Of a stretch of 64,000 bases of DNA, positions 26,699 through 34,946 are shown piece after piece. Each line of letters starts with the position of its first letter. Position 1 is the first letter of the stretch. Made by a program: the position numbers and the translations under genes. The notes under the pieces were generated by a model. It saw nothing but the letters and a program-made list of their open reading frames with translations. It ran no database searches and was not told the DNA's origin. The DNA is from Pseudomonas mosselii. GTDB lineage: Bacteria; Pseudomonadota; Gammaproteobacteria; Pseudomonadales; Pseudomonadaceae. Location of the stretch: contig NZ_VAUO01000001.1 in NCBI RefSeq assembly GCF_005796105.1, positions 372,001-436,000 of the forward strand, written 5' to 3'.

Positions 26699-28113
26699 GC
26701 GCATTGCCCTACGCCTGGGCCAAGGCTCAGCGCATCCTGCTGCGCCATGGCGAGGAGGACGCGGTGCTGACGGTTTGCCCATCGACACCCGGTTGGTCGA
26801 TCACTGAAGTGCGCCGACAGTTCGGCGCGGCGCGGCTTGAGCAGGTGCCTGATGAGGAACTCGACGGCTTGCTCGCCGCCGCCTACGCCGATACCGGAAG
26901 TGCGGCGGCGGTGGTCGGCGAGGCACAAAACGAAGTCGACCTTGATCGCTTGATGGAGGACATCCCGGAAATTACCGACCTGCTGGACACCCAGGACGGT
27001 GCTCCGGTGATCCGCATGATCAACGCATTGCTCACCCAGGCGGCGCGTGACGAGGCCAGTGACATTCACATTGAACCTTATGAAAATCATTCCGTGGTGC
27101 GCTACCGTGTCGACGGCACGCTGCGTGACGTGGTATCGCCGCGTAAGGCCCTGCATGCGGCGCTGGTGTCACGAATAAAGATCATGGCGCAACTGGACAT
27201 CGCCGAAAAACGCCTGCCCCAGGACGGCCGCATTGCATTGCGGGTGGCGGGCAGGCCAGTCGATATCCGCGTATCGACGGTACCCACTGGCCATGGTGAA
27301 CGGGTAGTGATGCGCTTGCTCGACAAACAGGCCGGGCGCCTGCAACTGGAAGCCCTCGGCATGGATGCGCAGGTGTTGGCCAGGCTGGACAACCTGATCC
27401 GTCAGCCCCACGGCATCGTATTGGTGACCGGGCCCACCGGCAGCGGAAAGACCACCAGCCTCTACGCGGCCCTCGCACGCCTGGACGCCAGCACCAGCAA
27501 CATCCTGACCGTTGAAGACCCGGTGGAGTACGACCTGCCGGGCATCAGCCAGATCCAAGTCAATACCAAGATCGACATGACGTTTGCCCTGGCCTTGCGG
27601 GCAATCCTGCGTCAGGACCCGGATATCATCATGATCGGCGAGATCCGCGACCTTGAAACCGCGCAAATCGCAGTGCAGGCATCATTGACCGGGCATTTGG
27701 TGCTGGCCACCCTGCACACCAATGATGCGGTATCAGCAGTCAACCGGCTGATCGACATGGGGGTCGAGCCGTTCCTGCTGGCATCCTCGATGCTTGGCGT
27801 GCTGGCGCAAAGGCTAGTGCGGCGTCTGTGCAGCCATTGCAAGCAGCAAGACCCGGTGCACCAGGGTATCTGGCGACCGGTTGGCTGTAGCGCCTGCAAC
27901 CACACCGGCTACAGCGGCCGCACCGGCATCCATGAGTTGTTCTGTATCGACGATGGCATTCGTGCGCTGATCCACCAAGGGGCGGGTGAACTGGCGCTGC
28001 GTGCCGCCGCTCGCGAAGCGGGTATGCTCAGCCTGCGGGAAGACGGTGAACGCTGGGTGCGCGCTGGAGCCACCTCGCCAGAAGAAATCCTGCGTGTGAC
28101 ACGGGACACCTGA
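26695..28113 (+). CDS. hxcR: Type II secretion ATPase HxcR (GspE)
   Basis: A 472-residue GspE ATPase that powers pseudopilus assembly. Visible elements are the N1E/N2E region, ARDEASDIHIEPYENHSVVR, Walker A VTGPTGSGKTTSLYAAL (residues about 241-257), Asp box TVEDPVEYDLPGI, Walker B DPDIIMIGEIRDLETA and His box GHLVLATLHTNDA. A four-cysteine zinc module follows (CSHCKQQ ... GCSACNHTGY). ATG 26695 overlaps the hxcQ stop; upstream in-frame codons lie in hxcQ. It overlaps hxcS by one base. Confidence 0.95.
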   Translation: MSALPYAWAKAQRILLRHGEEDAVLTVCPSTPGWSITEVRRQFGAARLEQVPDEELDGLLAAAYADTGSAAAVVGEAQNEVDLDRLMEDIPEITDLLDTQDGAPVIRMINALLTQAARDEASDIHIEPYENHSVVRYRVDGTLRDVVSPRKALHAALVSRIKIMAQLDIAEKRLPQDGRIALRVAGRPVDIRVSTVPTGHGERVVMRLLDKQAGRLQLEALGMDAQVLARLDNLIRQPHGIVLVTGPTGSGKTTSLYAALARLDASTSNILTVEDPVEYDLPGISQIQVNTKIDMTFALALRAILRQDPDIIMIGEIRDLETAQIAVQASLTGHLVLATLHTNDAVSAVNRLIDMGVEPFLLASSMLGVLAQRLVRRLCSHCKQQDPVHQGIWRPVGCSACNHTGYSGRTGIHELFCIDDGIRALIHQGAGELALRAAAREAGMLSLREDGERWVRAGATSPEEILRVTRDT

Positions 28114-29321
28114 TGGATCGCTATCGTTTCGAGGCCGCCGACGCCACCGGCAAGTTGGAATCCGGGCACATCGAAGCCGAAAGCCTGCGCGCGGCGTTCG
28201 GCATATTGCACAGCCGTGGCCTCACGGCACTCTCGGTGCAGCTTGAAAATCCCATGTCTGCCGGCAACGCTGCGTTGTTCAGCGCCAGGTTTTCCGACAA
28301 CGATCTCGCCTGGGCGACCCGGCAACTGGCGAGCCTGCTGGGCGCCAGTTTGCCGTTGGAAGCTGCACTGAGTGCAACGGTCGAGCAGGCGGAGAAAAAA
28401 CACATCGCTCAGACCTTGAGCGCGGTGCGCGCCGATGTGCGCGGTGGCATGCGCCTGGCGCAGGCCCTGGCGACAAGGCCACGGGATTTTCCGGCGATCT
28501 ACCGCGCCTTGATCAGCGCCGGCGAAGAGTCCGGCGACCTCGCGCAAGTGATGGAACGCCTGGCCGACTACATCGAAGAGCGCAACAACCTGCGCAGCAA
28601 GATCCTCACTGCGTTCATCTACCCGGGCGTGGTGGGTGTGGTGTCGATTGCGATCGTGATTTTTCTGCTGAGTTATGTGGTGCCGCAGGTGGTCAGTGCG
28701 TTTTCCCAGGCTCGCCAGGACTTGCCGGGGTTGACCCTGGCGATGCTCAATGCCAGTGATTTCATACGGGGTTGGGGAGGGCTATGTTTCGCACTCATGA
28801 CCGCCAGCTTCGTGGCATGGCGGCTGTACTTGCGTAACCCGGTGGCGCGCCTGAACTGGCACAGCCGGGTGCTGCGCTTGCCCTTGCTTGGACGCTTCGT
28901 GCTGGGCTTGAACACGGCGCGTTTCGCCTCGACCCTGGCGATCCTGGGCGCTGCCGGGGTGCCGTTGTTGCGCGCCCTGGAGGCGGCGCGACAAACCCTG
29001 TCCAATGATCGGCTGAGCTTGAGCGTGAGTGACGCCACGGCGAAGGTGCGCGAAGGGGTAAACCTTGCGCCTGCGTTGCGTATGGAGCATGTCTTTCCGC
29101 CGCTGCTGATCCACCTGATTGCCAGTGGTGAAAAAACCGGTTCTCTGCCGCCGATGCTGGAGCGCGCTGCGCAGACTTTGTCGCGTGATATCGAGCGTCG
29201 GGCCATGGCCATGACGGCGCTGCTCGAGCCGCTGATGATCGTCGTGATGGGCGCGGTGGTGCTGATGATCGTGATGGCCGTGCTATTACCGATAATCGAG
29301 ATCAACCAGTTGGTGCAGTAG
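28113..29321 (+). CDS. hxcS: Type II secretion inner-membrane platform protein HxcS (GspF)
   Basis: A 402-residue polytopic GspF with two homologous helical domains (LASLLGASLPLEAALSATVE and LAILGAAGVPLLRALEAARQ) and three membrane segments (about residues 170-190, 220-240 and 375-397, the last VVLMIVMAVLLPII). Both domains carry the family motif of a small residue followed by E(E/K)(S/T)G: ISAGEESGDL and IASGEKTGSL. It is the last gene of the unit; a bidirectional terminator follows at 29336-29361. Confidence 0.93.
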   Translation: MDRYRFEAADATGKLESGHIEAESLRAAFGILHSRGLTALSVQLENPMSAGNAALFSARFSDNDLAWATRQLASLLGASLPLEAALSATVEQAEKKHIAQTLSAVRADVRGGMRLAQALATRPRDFPAIYRALISAGEESGDLAQVMERLADYIEERNNLRSKILTAFIYPGVVGVVSIAIVIFLLSYVVPQVVSAFSQARQDLPGLTLAMLNASDFIRGWGGLCFALMTASFVAWRLYLRNPVARLNWHSRVLRLPLLGRFVLGLNTARFASTLAILGAAGVPLLRALEAARQTLSNDRLSLSVSDATAKVREGVNLAPALRMEHVFPPLLIHLIASGEKTGSLPPMLERAAQTLSRDIERRAMAMTALLEPLMIVVMGAVVLMIVMAVLLPIIEINQLVQ

Positions 29322-29335
29322 CCGCAGTACACTGA

Positions 29336-29361
29336 AAAAGCCCTCGTCACCGAGGGCTTTT
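29336..29361. terminator. Bidirectional terminator between hxcS and pel
   Basis: Stem AAAAGCCCTCG (29336-29346) / CGAGGGCTTTT (29351-29361) with loop TCAC. It has A-tracts on one side and T-tracts on the other, so it can end both convergent transcripts. Confidence 0.88.
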
Positions 29362-29384
29362 CATTGCTGGATATAGCTGGTCAG

Positions 29385-30527
29385 TCAGATCTTGCCGGCC
29401 CCGGCCTTGGCCTTGACGTCCGCTGCGACCTTGTCTGCCGTCAGCGGCTTGTAGGTGTACGGCGGGGTCCAGCCGATGCTCGAGTTCCAGGAACAGCTCA
29501 GCGTCTTGCCATTGAGGGTCGAGCCGCTGTCGCGGTATACGCTGCCGCCGTAGTCGCCGGCGATCTTGTCGCAGCTGCTGATGCCATTGATCTCGAACGC
29601 GTTGTTCTCGGAGAAGATTTTCGAGCTCTTGCCAACGCCATGCGCGTACGAGAAGGGGTAGACCTTATCGCTGGTGCTGCCCACGTGGTAGTTGTTGTAC
29701 AGGTGTACCTGGCCGAAGCGCACGCGCGGGGCGCGGGCCGAAATGTTCTCGAACAGGGAGTTGTGGATCGTCACCTTGAGCTTGCCATCATCGGTGGTGC
29801 GGCTGTCGCTCGAACCGATCAGGTTGTTTTTTTCGTGGGACTTGAACACGGTGTACGAGATGGTCACGTAGTTGGCGCCGTTCTTCACGTCCAGCGCGCC
29901 GTCGTGGTGCTGTTTCGGGCGACCGTTGGCGGTGCCATTCTGCGCATCGGTGCGGCGGCCATCGGTGAAGGTCACATGGTCAACCCACACGTTGTTGGCG
30001 CCCTCGATGGTCAAACCATCGTATTCGGAGTTCCAGTTACCTTCCTTGCCATCATCGGCGTCCCAGATCGGCTCCGGGTCCCAAGGGTTCTCGATGGTGA
30101 GGTTGCGAATGATCACGTCGTTTTCTTTGGCGTAGAAGAAACCTTCGCGGATCTCAGCATTGCTGCTGGTGCCGACGATGGTGGTTTTGCCGGGAATGTC
30201 CAGGCGACCACGCTTCTTCATGTCAGCAGTCGTCGTATAAGCCTTGCCTTCACTGACGTCGATCACCCCGGTGATTTTGATGATGCGTCCGTTGCTACCC
30301 ACCGACGCACTGAGTGCGGTTTTCAACTCGGCAGCGTTCTTTACCGTGTAGATGTTGGCCGCAGCTGCCTTGGAGCCGCCCTTGGTTCCGCCGTTCTGAG
30401 TGGCCCAGCCGGTGGTGGCCGACTCCAGCCAAATGTCTGCAGCGTGCGCAGGCAGGCTGCCCAGCACAAGGGCGCCGACCAGGGCGCTGGCCAGTTTGCT
30501 CGGGGTAAAGGTTGATGGTTTTGCCAT
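29385..30527 (-). CDS. pel: Secreted pectate lyase (PL1 family)
   Basis: A 380-residue polysaccharide lyase that cleaves polygalacturonate by beta-elimination. It has a Sec signal peptide ([20 protein letters not shown] then VLGSLPAHA, cleavage before ADIWLE). The PL1 parallel beta-helix motifs are present: [12 protein letters not shown] (vWiDH) near residue 175, and [17 protein letters not shown] near 262-278 with the catalytic arginine region RAPRVR. Calcium-binding acidic residues lie in the segment EYDGLTIEG and in HHDGALDVK. Two cysteines in the last third may form a disulphide. It lies convergent to hxcS, so it is a natural candidate substrate of this secretion system. Pectate lyases in plant bacteria are commonly exported by type II systems. 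Co-location alone does not prove export by Hxc. Confidence 0.93.
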   Translation of the reverse strand: MAKPSTFTPSKLASALVGALVLGSLPAHAADIWLESATTGWATQNGGTKGGSKAAAANIYTVKNAAELKTALSASVGSNGRIIKITGVIDVSEGKAYTTTADMKKRGRLDIPGKTTIVGTSSNAEIREGFFYAKENDVIIRNLTIENPWDPEPIWDADDGKEGNWNSEYDGLTIEGANNVWVDHVTFTDGRRTDAQNGTANGRPKQHHDGALDVKNGANYVTISYTVFKSHEKNNLIGSSDSRTTDDGKLKVTIHNSLFENISARAPRVRFGQVHLYNNYHVGSTSDKVYPFSYAHGVGKSSKIFSENNAFEINGISSCDKIAGDYGGSVYRDSGSTLNGKTLSCSWNSSIGWTPPYTYKPLTADKVAADVKAKAGAGKI

Positions 30528-31087
30528 GAGTAATCAGATCCTTGATTAACGTGGTTTTTGAACACGCACGAGTGTGGCGTGTTTCATGAGCGGACGTCCG
30601 TGCCATCGGTGCAGCGAATCGAACGTCCGCTGCACGAAAAATACTATCACGCATTGAAATGTTGTCGTACAACTGATCGCGTATTGATGCCAATCTTTAT
30701 TTGAAAAAGCAGGCATTGCTTGGCTGCGAAAGCGATTCTGCCGGGGGGGGGGGCGAAAAATGCAGGTGTGCCGGCACTCAGGTTGGATAGCCGGCATAGC
30801 GCTTCAGCGCTGAGGCCATACAACGTTTTAGGAGTGTCTTGGTATCTCTGGGCCTGGGGATATCCGCGACTCTCAGTTTTCGTTGTGATGACTGCGTTTT
30901 CACACAGCCCTGCGGCCGTTAGCGTTCAACACGGTTTAAGTCTATGACTTTCAATAAGAAATAGTGCCTACCTGGTCTAAAAATGGCTTTCAAACGGCAA
31001 GCGCAGGCAGCTCTGTCATAAAGCAAAATTTTCTGCCACTGTTCGCTACGGCGCCGGGCTGAGCGTCGAGGCTTGTTGGGACGTTGC
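30528..31087. other. Gene-free spacer with an 11-G homopolymer
   Basis: The 560 bases between pel and the LysR gene contain no convincing gene. A run of eleven G lies at 30743-30753, unusual for a Pseudomonas chromosome and prone to length change. The first 100 bases upstream of pel are AT-rich and probably hold its promoter. The segment 30900-31060 is again AT-rich, in front of the LysR gene. Confidence 0.6.
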
Positions 31088-32008
31088 ATGAAAACATCAG
31101 AGCAAAGCAGCACTCAGCGTGGTTATCGGCGGATCATTCCGTCGATGACCGCGCTGCTTGAGTTTGAAGCAGTAGCCCGTAACAGCAGCATCACCCTGGC
31201 TGCTCGGGAGTTAGGCGTAACCCAAGCTGCGGTAAGCAAGCAGATTCGAATCCTAGAGGAAAATATCGGGACTCAGCTTTTTCAACGTATGCCTCGCGGC
31301 GTTCGCCTTACCGGTGAAGGACAGGCCTTGTTCGCCGTGATGTCCGAATCGCTGCAGAAGGTCGCGGCGGTGTTTGATCGACTCTCTGAGGGCTGCGGTG
31401 AGCAGCAATTGGTGCTCAGCACCACTGCGACCTTTTCGCACCTGCGTGTTATGCCCCGGCTAAACAGTCTCCAAGCTGCGATGCCGTTTATACGCTTGCG
31501 GCTCGCGACACAGATGTTCACGGGTGATCTGCGTAACCATGATGTGGACTTGATGGTGCGATACGGCAACGGTAGGTGGATGGACGGCACCGCACTGCAC
31601 TTGTTTGACGAAGAGGTCTTTCCGGTGTGCTCACCGGCCTGGCTGGCTCGAAATTCAGTGCCTTCATCCTTGGAGGCGCTTTACACGGCAGATCTACTTG
31701 ATGCCGAAGCCACTACTGAGGGTTGGATGACATGGCCAACATGGTTCCGCGCGCTAGGTGCAAGTCCGCCTAAACTTGGTTATCGCCTGCGCTGCCAACT
31801 GTACACTGATACGATCCAAGCTGCTCTGCACGGGCATGGGGTTGCGCTGGGTTGGGGGCGGATGCTCGACCATTTGTTAGCATCGGGCGAGTTGGTGCGT
31901 TTGACGGATTTTCTGATAAAGCCCAAAGAAGCCTATTATCTGGTAGTGCCCCAGGGGCGCGATACCACGAGTACGATCATGGGCCTCGCGCAATGGTTAC
32001 GTCGCTAG
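31088..32008 (+). CDS. LysR-type regulator (GcvA-like)
   Basis: A 306-residue LysR regulator. The helix-turn-helix ITLAARELGVTQAAVSKQIR lies near residues 38-57, and the substrate-binding domain follows (LVLSTTATFSHLRVMPRLNS; VDLMVRYGNGRWMDG; FPVCSPAWLA). The RYG and PVCSP motifs put it in the GcvA/AmpR-like branch. ATG 31088 is preferred to a TTG 15 bases upstream. It ends one base before the end of the convergent GlxA-like gene. The target is unknown; the nearest metabolic gene is the Rieske oxygenase at 33,476. Confidence 0.85.
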   Translation: MKTSEQSSTQRGYRRIIPSMTALLEFEAVARNSSITLAARELGVTQAAVSKQIRILEENIGTQLFQRMPRGVRLTGEGQALFAVMSESLQKVAAVFDRLSEGCGEQQLVLSTTATFSHLRVMPRLNSLQAAMPFIRLRLATQMFTGDLRNHDVDLMVRYGNGRWMDGTALHLFDEEVFPVCSPAWLARNSVPSSLEALYTADLLDAEATTEGWMTWPTWFRALGASPPKLGYRLRCQLYTDTIQAALHGHGVALGWGRMLDHLLASGELVRLTDFLIKPKEAYYLVVPQGRDTTSTIMGLAQWLRR

Positions 32009-32009
32009 G

Positions 32010-33023
32010 CTAGATCTCGTAGCGGATCTCTTTGGAGGGTGGGTGCCCGAAAAAGGCACTGTATGACCTACTGAAATGGGTGCATGAAACGAAGCCGCAC
32101 GCGATCGACACATCGAAGATCGAGGCGTTTGAGTTCTGTATGAGCCGGCGAGCTTCGGTGATCCTGAGCTGGAAGTAGTACTTCTGAGGCGTGGTGTTCA
32201 GCTGATCTCTAAATAGCCTCTGAATCTGCCTGACTGACAAACCGACGACCTGAGCGAGCTGCTCGGGACTCAATGTGTCTTCGAGGTTGGATTCCATCAT
32301 CGCTATGATGTCCCTTAACGTCTTACTTACTTTCGGCTGCTGGGATCTCTGAAAACTCCGATGCTTGCTCTGGTCGGAGTCCAGGGTGTCCAACACCGCA
32401 TCGGCAAGTGCAGGGCTTGAGCCGTAGCCCAGCCAGCGAATCATCATGTCAAAAGTACCGGTTGGGGTGGCCGACGTCATTCGGTTGTGATCGAACACCC
32501 AGGCATCATGAGAGACGCTGGCATAGGGCGCGCGCTCGGCAAGCGCTGTGCGCTGTTCTGCGTGAATTGCGCAGCGATAGCCATCTAGCAGTCCTGTCGC
32601 TCCCAAATACCACGCGCCATTCCAGAGCCCGCCGAGGGCAACTGGAAGCTTCGAGATCGTCTTGAGTAGCGACGACAGCCAATTCGGTACCGTACGGGCT
32701 GCGCGCAGGCCACCGCAAATGACCATGAGATCCAGGTCAGATAGGCGGATATCCGTTAGCGGCGTATCGGGGCGGATTGGAATGCCCAGATCGCTCATGA
32801 CTTCAGCAGGGGTGTGGCTGAACGTGTGCACCCGCACCGCGCCTGGGCAGAGAAGATTGGCAGTTACTAAAACATCCAATGCTTGGGTGAAGCAGGGCAA
32901 CGAGAAGTTTTCGAGCAGGAGGAAGCCTACTCGGGATGTTTTACGCTCACGCCGTTCTTGGGTAATAAAGCCCAAATTGCGGTCGGCGAACGTACGGCTA
33001 AATTCTCTTGTGATTGTTTTCAT
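32010..33023 (-). CDS. GlxA-family regulator (DJ-1/PfpI-like plus AraC domain), GbdR/CdhR-like
   Basis: A 337-residue regulator. The N-terminal amidotransferase-like domain (RVGFLLLENFSLPCFTQALD; LDLMVICGGLRA at the nucleophile-elbow position) is followed by a C-terminal AraC domain (LEDTLSPEQLAQVVGLSVRQ; FDVSIACGFVSCTHFSRSYS). GbdR and CdhR, which control glycine betaine and carnitine catabolism in Pseudomonas, share this layout. The gene is divergent from a GbcA-like oxygenase at a distance of 450 bases, so it is the likely regulator of that gene. The ligand is probably a quaternary ammonium compound, by inference. Confidence 0.82.
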   Translation of the reverse strand: MKTITREFSRTFADRNLGFITQERRERKTSRVGFLLLENFSLPCFTQALDVLVTANLLCPGAVRVHTFSHTPAEVMSDLGIPIRPDTPLTDIRLSDLDLMVICGGLRAARTVPNWLSSLLKTISKLPVALGGLWNGAWYLGATGLLDGYRCAIHAEQRTALAERAPYASVSHDAWVFDHNRMTSATPTGTFDMMIRWLGYGSSPALADAVLDTLDSDQSKHRSFQRSQQPKVSKTLRDIIAMMESNLEDTLSPEQLAQVVGLSVRQIQRLFRDQLNTTPQKYYFQLRITEARRLIQNSNASIFDVSIACGFVSCTHFSRSYSAFFGHPPSKEIRYEI

Positions 33024-33475
33024 TGGGGCACCTAGCAGCCCAAGCCCAATGCTTGACTAAATTATTGAATTAAAGCGTTTGCTCGTGAAAGCGATTGAAT
33101 CATCAGGTTTGGCCCCAGTAAATGACCGGGTCTTGTAGCGCGTCGGTTCAAATAATGGGTCGAAAGATGACGTCGAAGATGTACCGAAGCCCTGTGGGAC
33201 CCTTTTAACATACGGTCGGGCGGCAGAGTTTGTCCAGCGAAGTGTGTAGAAAGCTTGGTATAACTTTAAGTTATGACATGGGTAATTTTAGTGCCGTAGT
33301 GGACTTCAAAGTTCCTGCGTACTCTGTAGCGGTAGGCGACTGTGCGGCGGTTGAGGAGCGGTGCGAAGAATATCGCAGACGCACGCAGATCCAGACACCT
33401 TACTGGCTATCTACAAGAATAACGTCTCAGTCATTTTGTGCCTGTCGGTAACGGCGCCGCGCAGGGAGGATAATA
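33024..33475. other. Divergent spacer between the GlxA-like regulator and the Rieske oxygenase
   Basis: 452 bases with no convincing gene. It is AT-richer than the flanking genes and probably holds both promoters and the regulator's sites. I found no clear palindrome or sigma-54 type -24/-12 element by eye. A GGGAGG ribosome site lies at 33464-33469, just before the oxygenase ATG. Confidence 0.5.
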
Positions 33476-34711
33476 ATGAACAGCAACGAATCGGTCATTA
33501 GCCTGATCAAGCAACGAAAGGCTCGCCATGTGTTGCCGCGCGAGCTTTATTTCGACCCGGAGGTATATCGCCAGGATCTTGAACACATCTGGCATACAGA
33601 CTGGGTCTTCGCTGGACACACCTTCGAAATTCCAAAGACCGGTCAGTATTTTACTTTACAAATCGGCGACTACCCGGTTGCCGTTGTGCGTGGCAAAGAC
33701 GGTGAAGTTAGAGCCTTCCATAACGCGTGCCGCCACCGTGGTGCCAAGGTCTGCGAGCATGCGAGTGGCAAAGTGGCAAAGCTGGTCTGCCCATATCACA
33801 AGTGGACGTTCGAGCTCGACGGCAACCTGATCTACGCAGGCAACATGGGCGCCGACTTCGATCGCTCGAACTACGGTCTGAAGACCGTCCATGTCGAGGT
33901 GGTACATACCTATATCTATGTCTGCGTCGCCGCGAAGGCACCTGACTTCTCCAATTTCCGCGCCGCCGTCACCCCGTTCATCGCGCCGCACTTTCTGGAA
34001 AACTGCAAGGTCGCCTTCGAGTCGAATCTGGTCGAGAAGGGCAACTGGAAGCTGGTGTTCGAAAACAACCGGGAGTGCTACCACTGCGAAGGCACTCACC
34101 CAGAACTTCTCAATTCGTTCGTCGAAAACGTGTCGGTGGCTGGTGTCGGCGGGGATGATGACCCGGAGCTGGTCGCTCACTGGGACCGCTGCGAAGCTGC
34201 TGGGATGCCTAGCCGATTGAATATGGATCCCATGGGTCGTTTCCGCATGACACGTATTCCGTTGTCCGCCGGCGCGGTCAGTTACACGATGGACGGGAAG
34301 CCAGCGGTGGCGGGACGCCTGGACAAGAGCGGTGAAGCAGATATCGGGGCCCTGCTGTATTTCAATTATCCGTCGACCTGGAACCATTTTCTGGGTGACC
34401 ACGCACTGAGCTTCCGCGTGCTGCCGATTGGCCCAGGTGAGACGCTGGTCACCACTAAATGGCTGGTGCCGCAGTCCGCTGTCGAGGGTGTGGATTACGA
34501 CCTTGATCGCTTGACCAAAGTTTGGCTCGCCACCAACGATCAAGATCGTCGATTGGTTGAAGGCACCCATGCCGGCGTGTCTTCGCCTGCATACCAGCCA
34601 GGGCCGTTCTCCGAGAACGCCGAAAATGGCGTCTGCCAGTTTGACGATTGGTACTGCGCGACAATGTTGGAGCGTTTAGGCGGGCGCCCTCAATTGAAGT
34701 CAGTAGGCTAA
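33476..34711 (+). CDS. Rieske-type oxygenase, GbcA-like (quaternary amine demethylase)
   Basis: A 411-residue ring-hydroxylating-type oxygenase alpha subunit. The Rieske [2Fe-2S] ligands are CRHRGAKVC (C-x-H at residues about 84-86) and CPYHKW (C-x2-H at about 104-107). The mononuclear iron site is in NNRECYHCEGTHPELL near residue 200, a motif typical of glycine betaine and stachydrine demethylases. GbcA removes a methyl group as formaldehyde with electrons from a ferredoxin reductase (GbcB). No reductase gene is adjacent, so it must borrow one. The substrate may be glycine betaine, carnitine derivatives or proline betaine. A terminator follows. Confidence 0.82.
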   Translation: MNSNESVISLIKQRKARHVLPRELYFDPEVYRQDLEHIWHTDWVFAGHTFEIPKTGQYFTLQIGDYPVAVVRGKDGEVRAFHNACRHRGAKVCEHASGKVAKLVCPYHKWTFELDGNLIYAGNMGADFDRSNYGLKTVHVEVVHTYIYVCVAAKAPDFSNFRAAVTPFIAPHFLENCKVAFESNLVEKGNWKLVFENNRECYHCEGTHPELLNSFVENVSVAGVGGDDDPELVAHWDRCEAAGMPSRLNMDPMGRFRMTRIPLSAGAVSYTMDGKPAVAGRLDKSGEADIGALLYFNYPSTWNHFLGDHALSFRVLPIGPGETLVTTKWLVPQSAVEGVDYDLDRLTKVWLATNDQDRRLVEGTHAGVSSPAYQPGPFSENAENGVCQFDDWYCATMLERLGGRPQLKSVG

Positions 34712-34721
34712 ACGTATCCAC

Positions 34722-34746
34722 AACGGCGCTTCAAGCGCCGTTTTTA
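34722..34746 (+). terminator. Terminator of the Rieske oxygenase gene
   Basis: AACGGCGCT (34722-34730), loop TCA, AGCGCCGTT (34734-34742), then T-tract. Perfect 9-base stem, 10 bases after the stop. Confidence 0.88.
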
Positions 34747-34946
34747 TTTGTCGCAGACTTTCAGAGAGCGAAGGCAATAGCCAGCCAAATGCCCATTAAA
34801 CGCTCAGGTTTGGCAAGACGCGGCCCTGATTGGTGATACCGGGCTCAGTGCAAAATCGGTTGACCGCCGACGCGACCCGCGGTGCTTGCCTTGGACTGGG
34901 GTCTGTATGTATAAACAGTGCTCTTTGTCGTGCCTAGCCGTGTCCT

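Noticed and set aside
19107..29321. Naming the secretion genes xcp instead of hxc.
   Set aside because: The strand-switching gene order, the short GspC and the lipoprotein secretin agree with Hxc; the Xcp secretin has an ordinary signal peptide.
33230..33451. 73-codon open frame in the spacer before the Rieske oxygenase.
   Set aside because: Non-family composition, no ribosome site, and inside the probable divergent promoter region.
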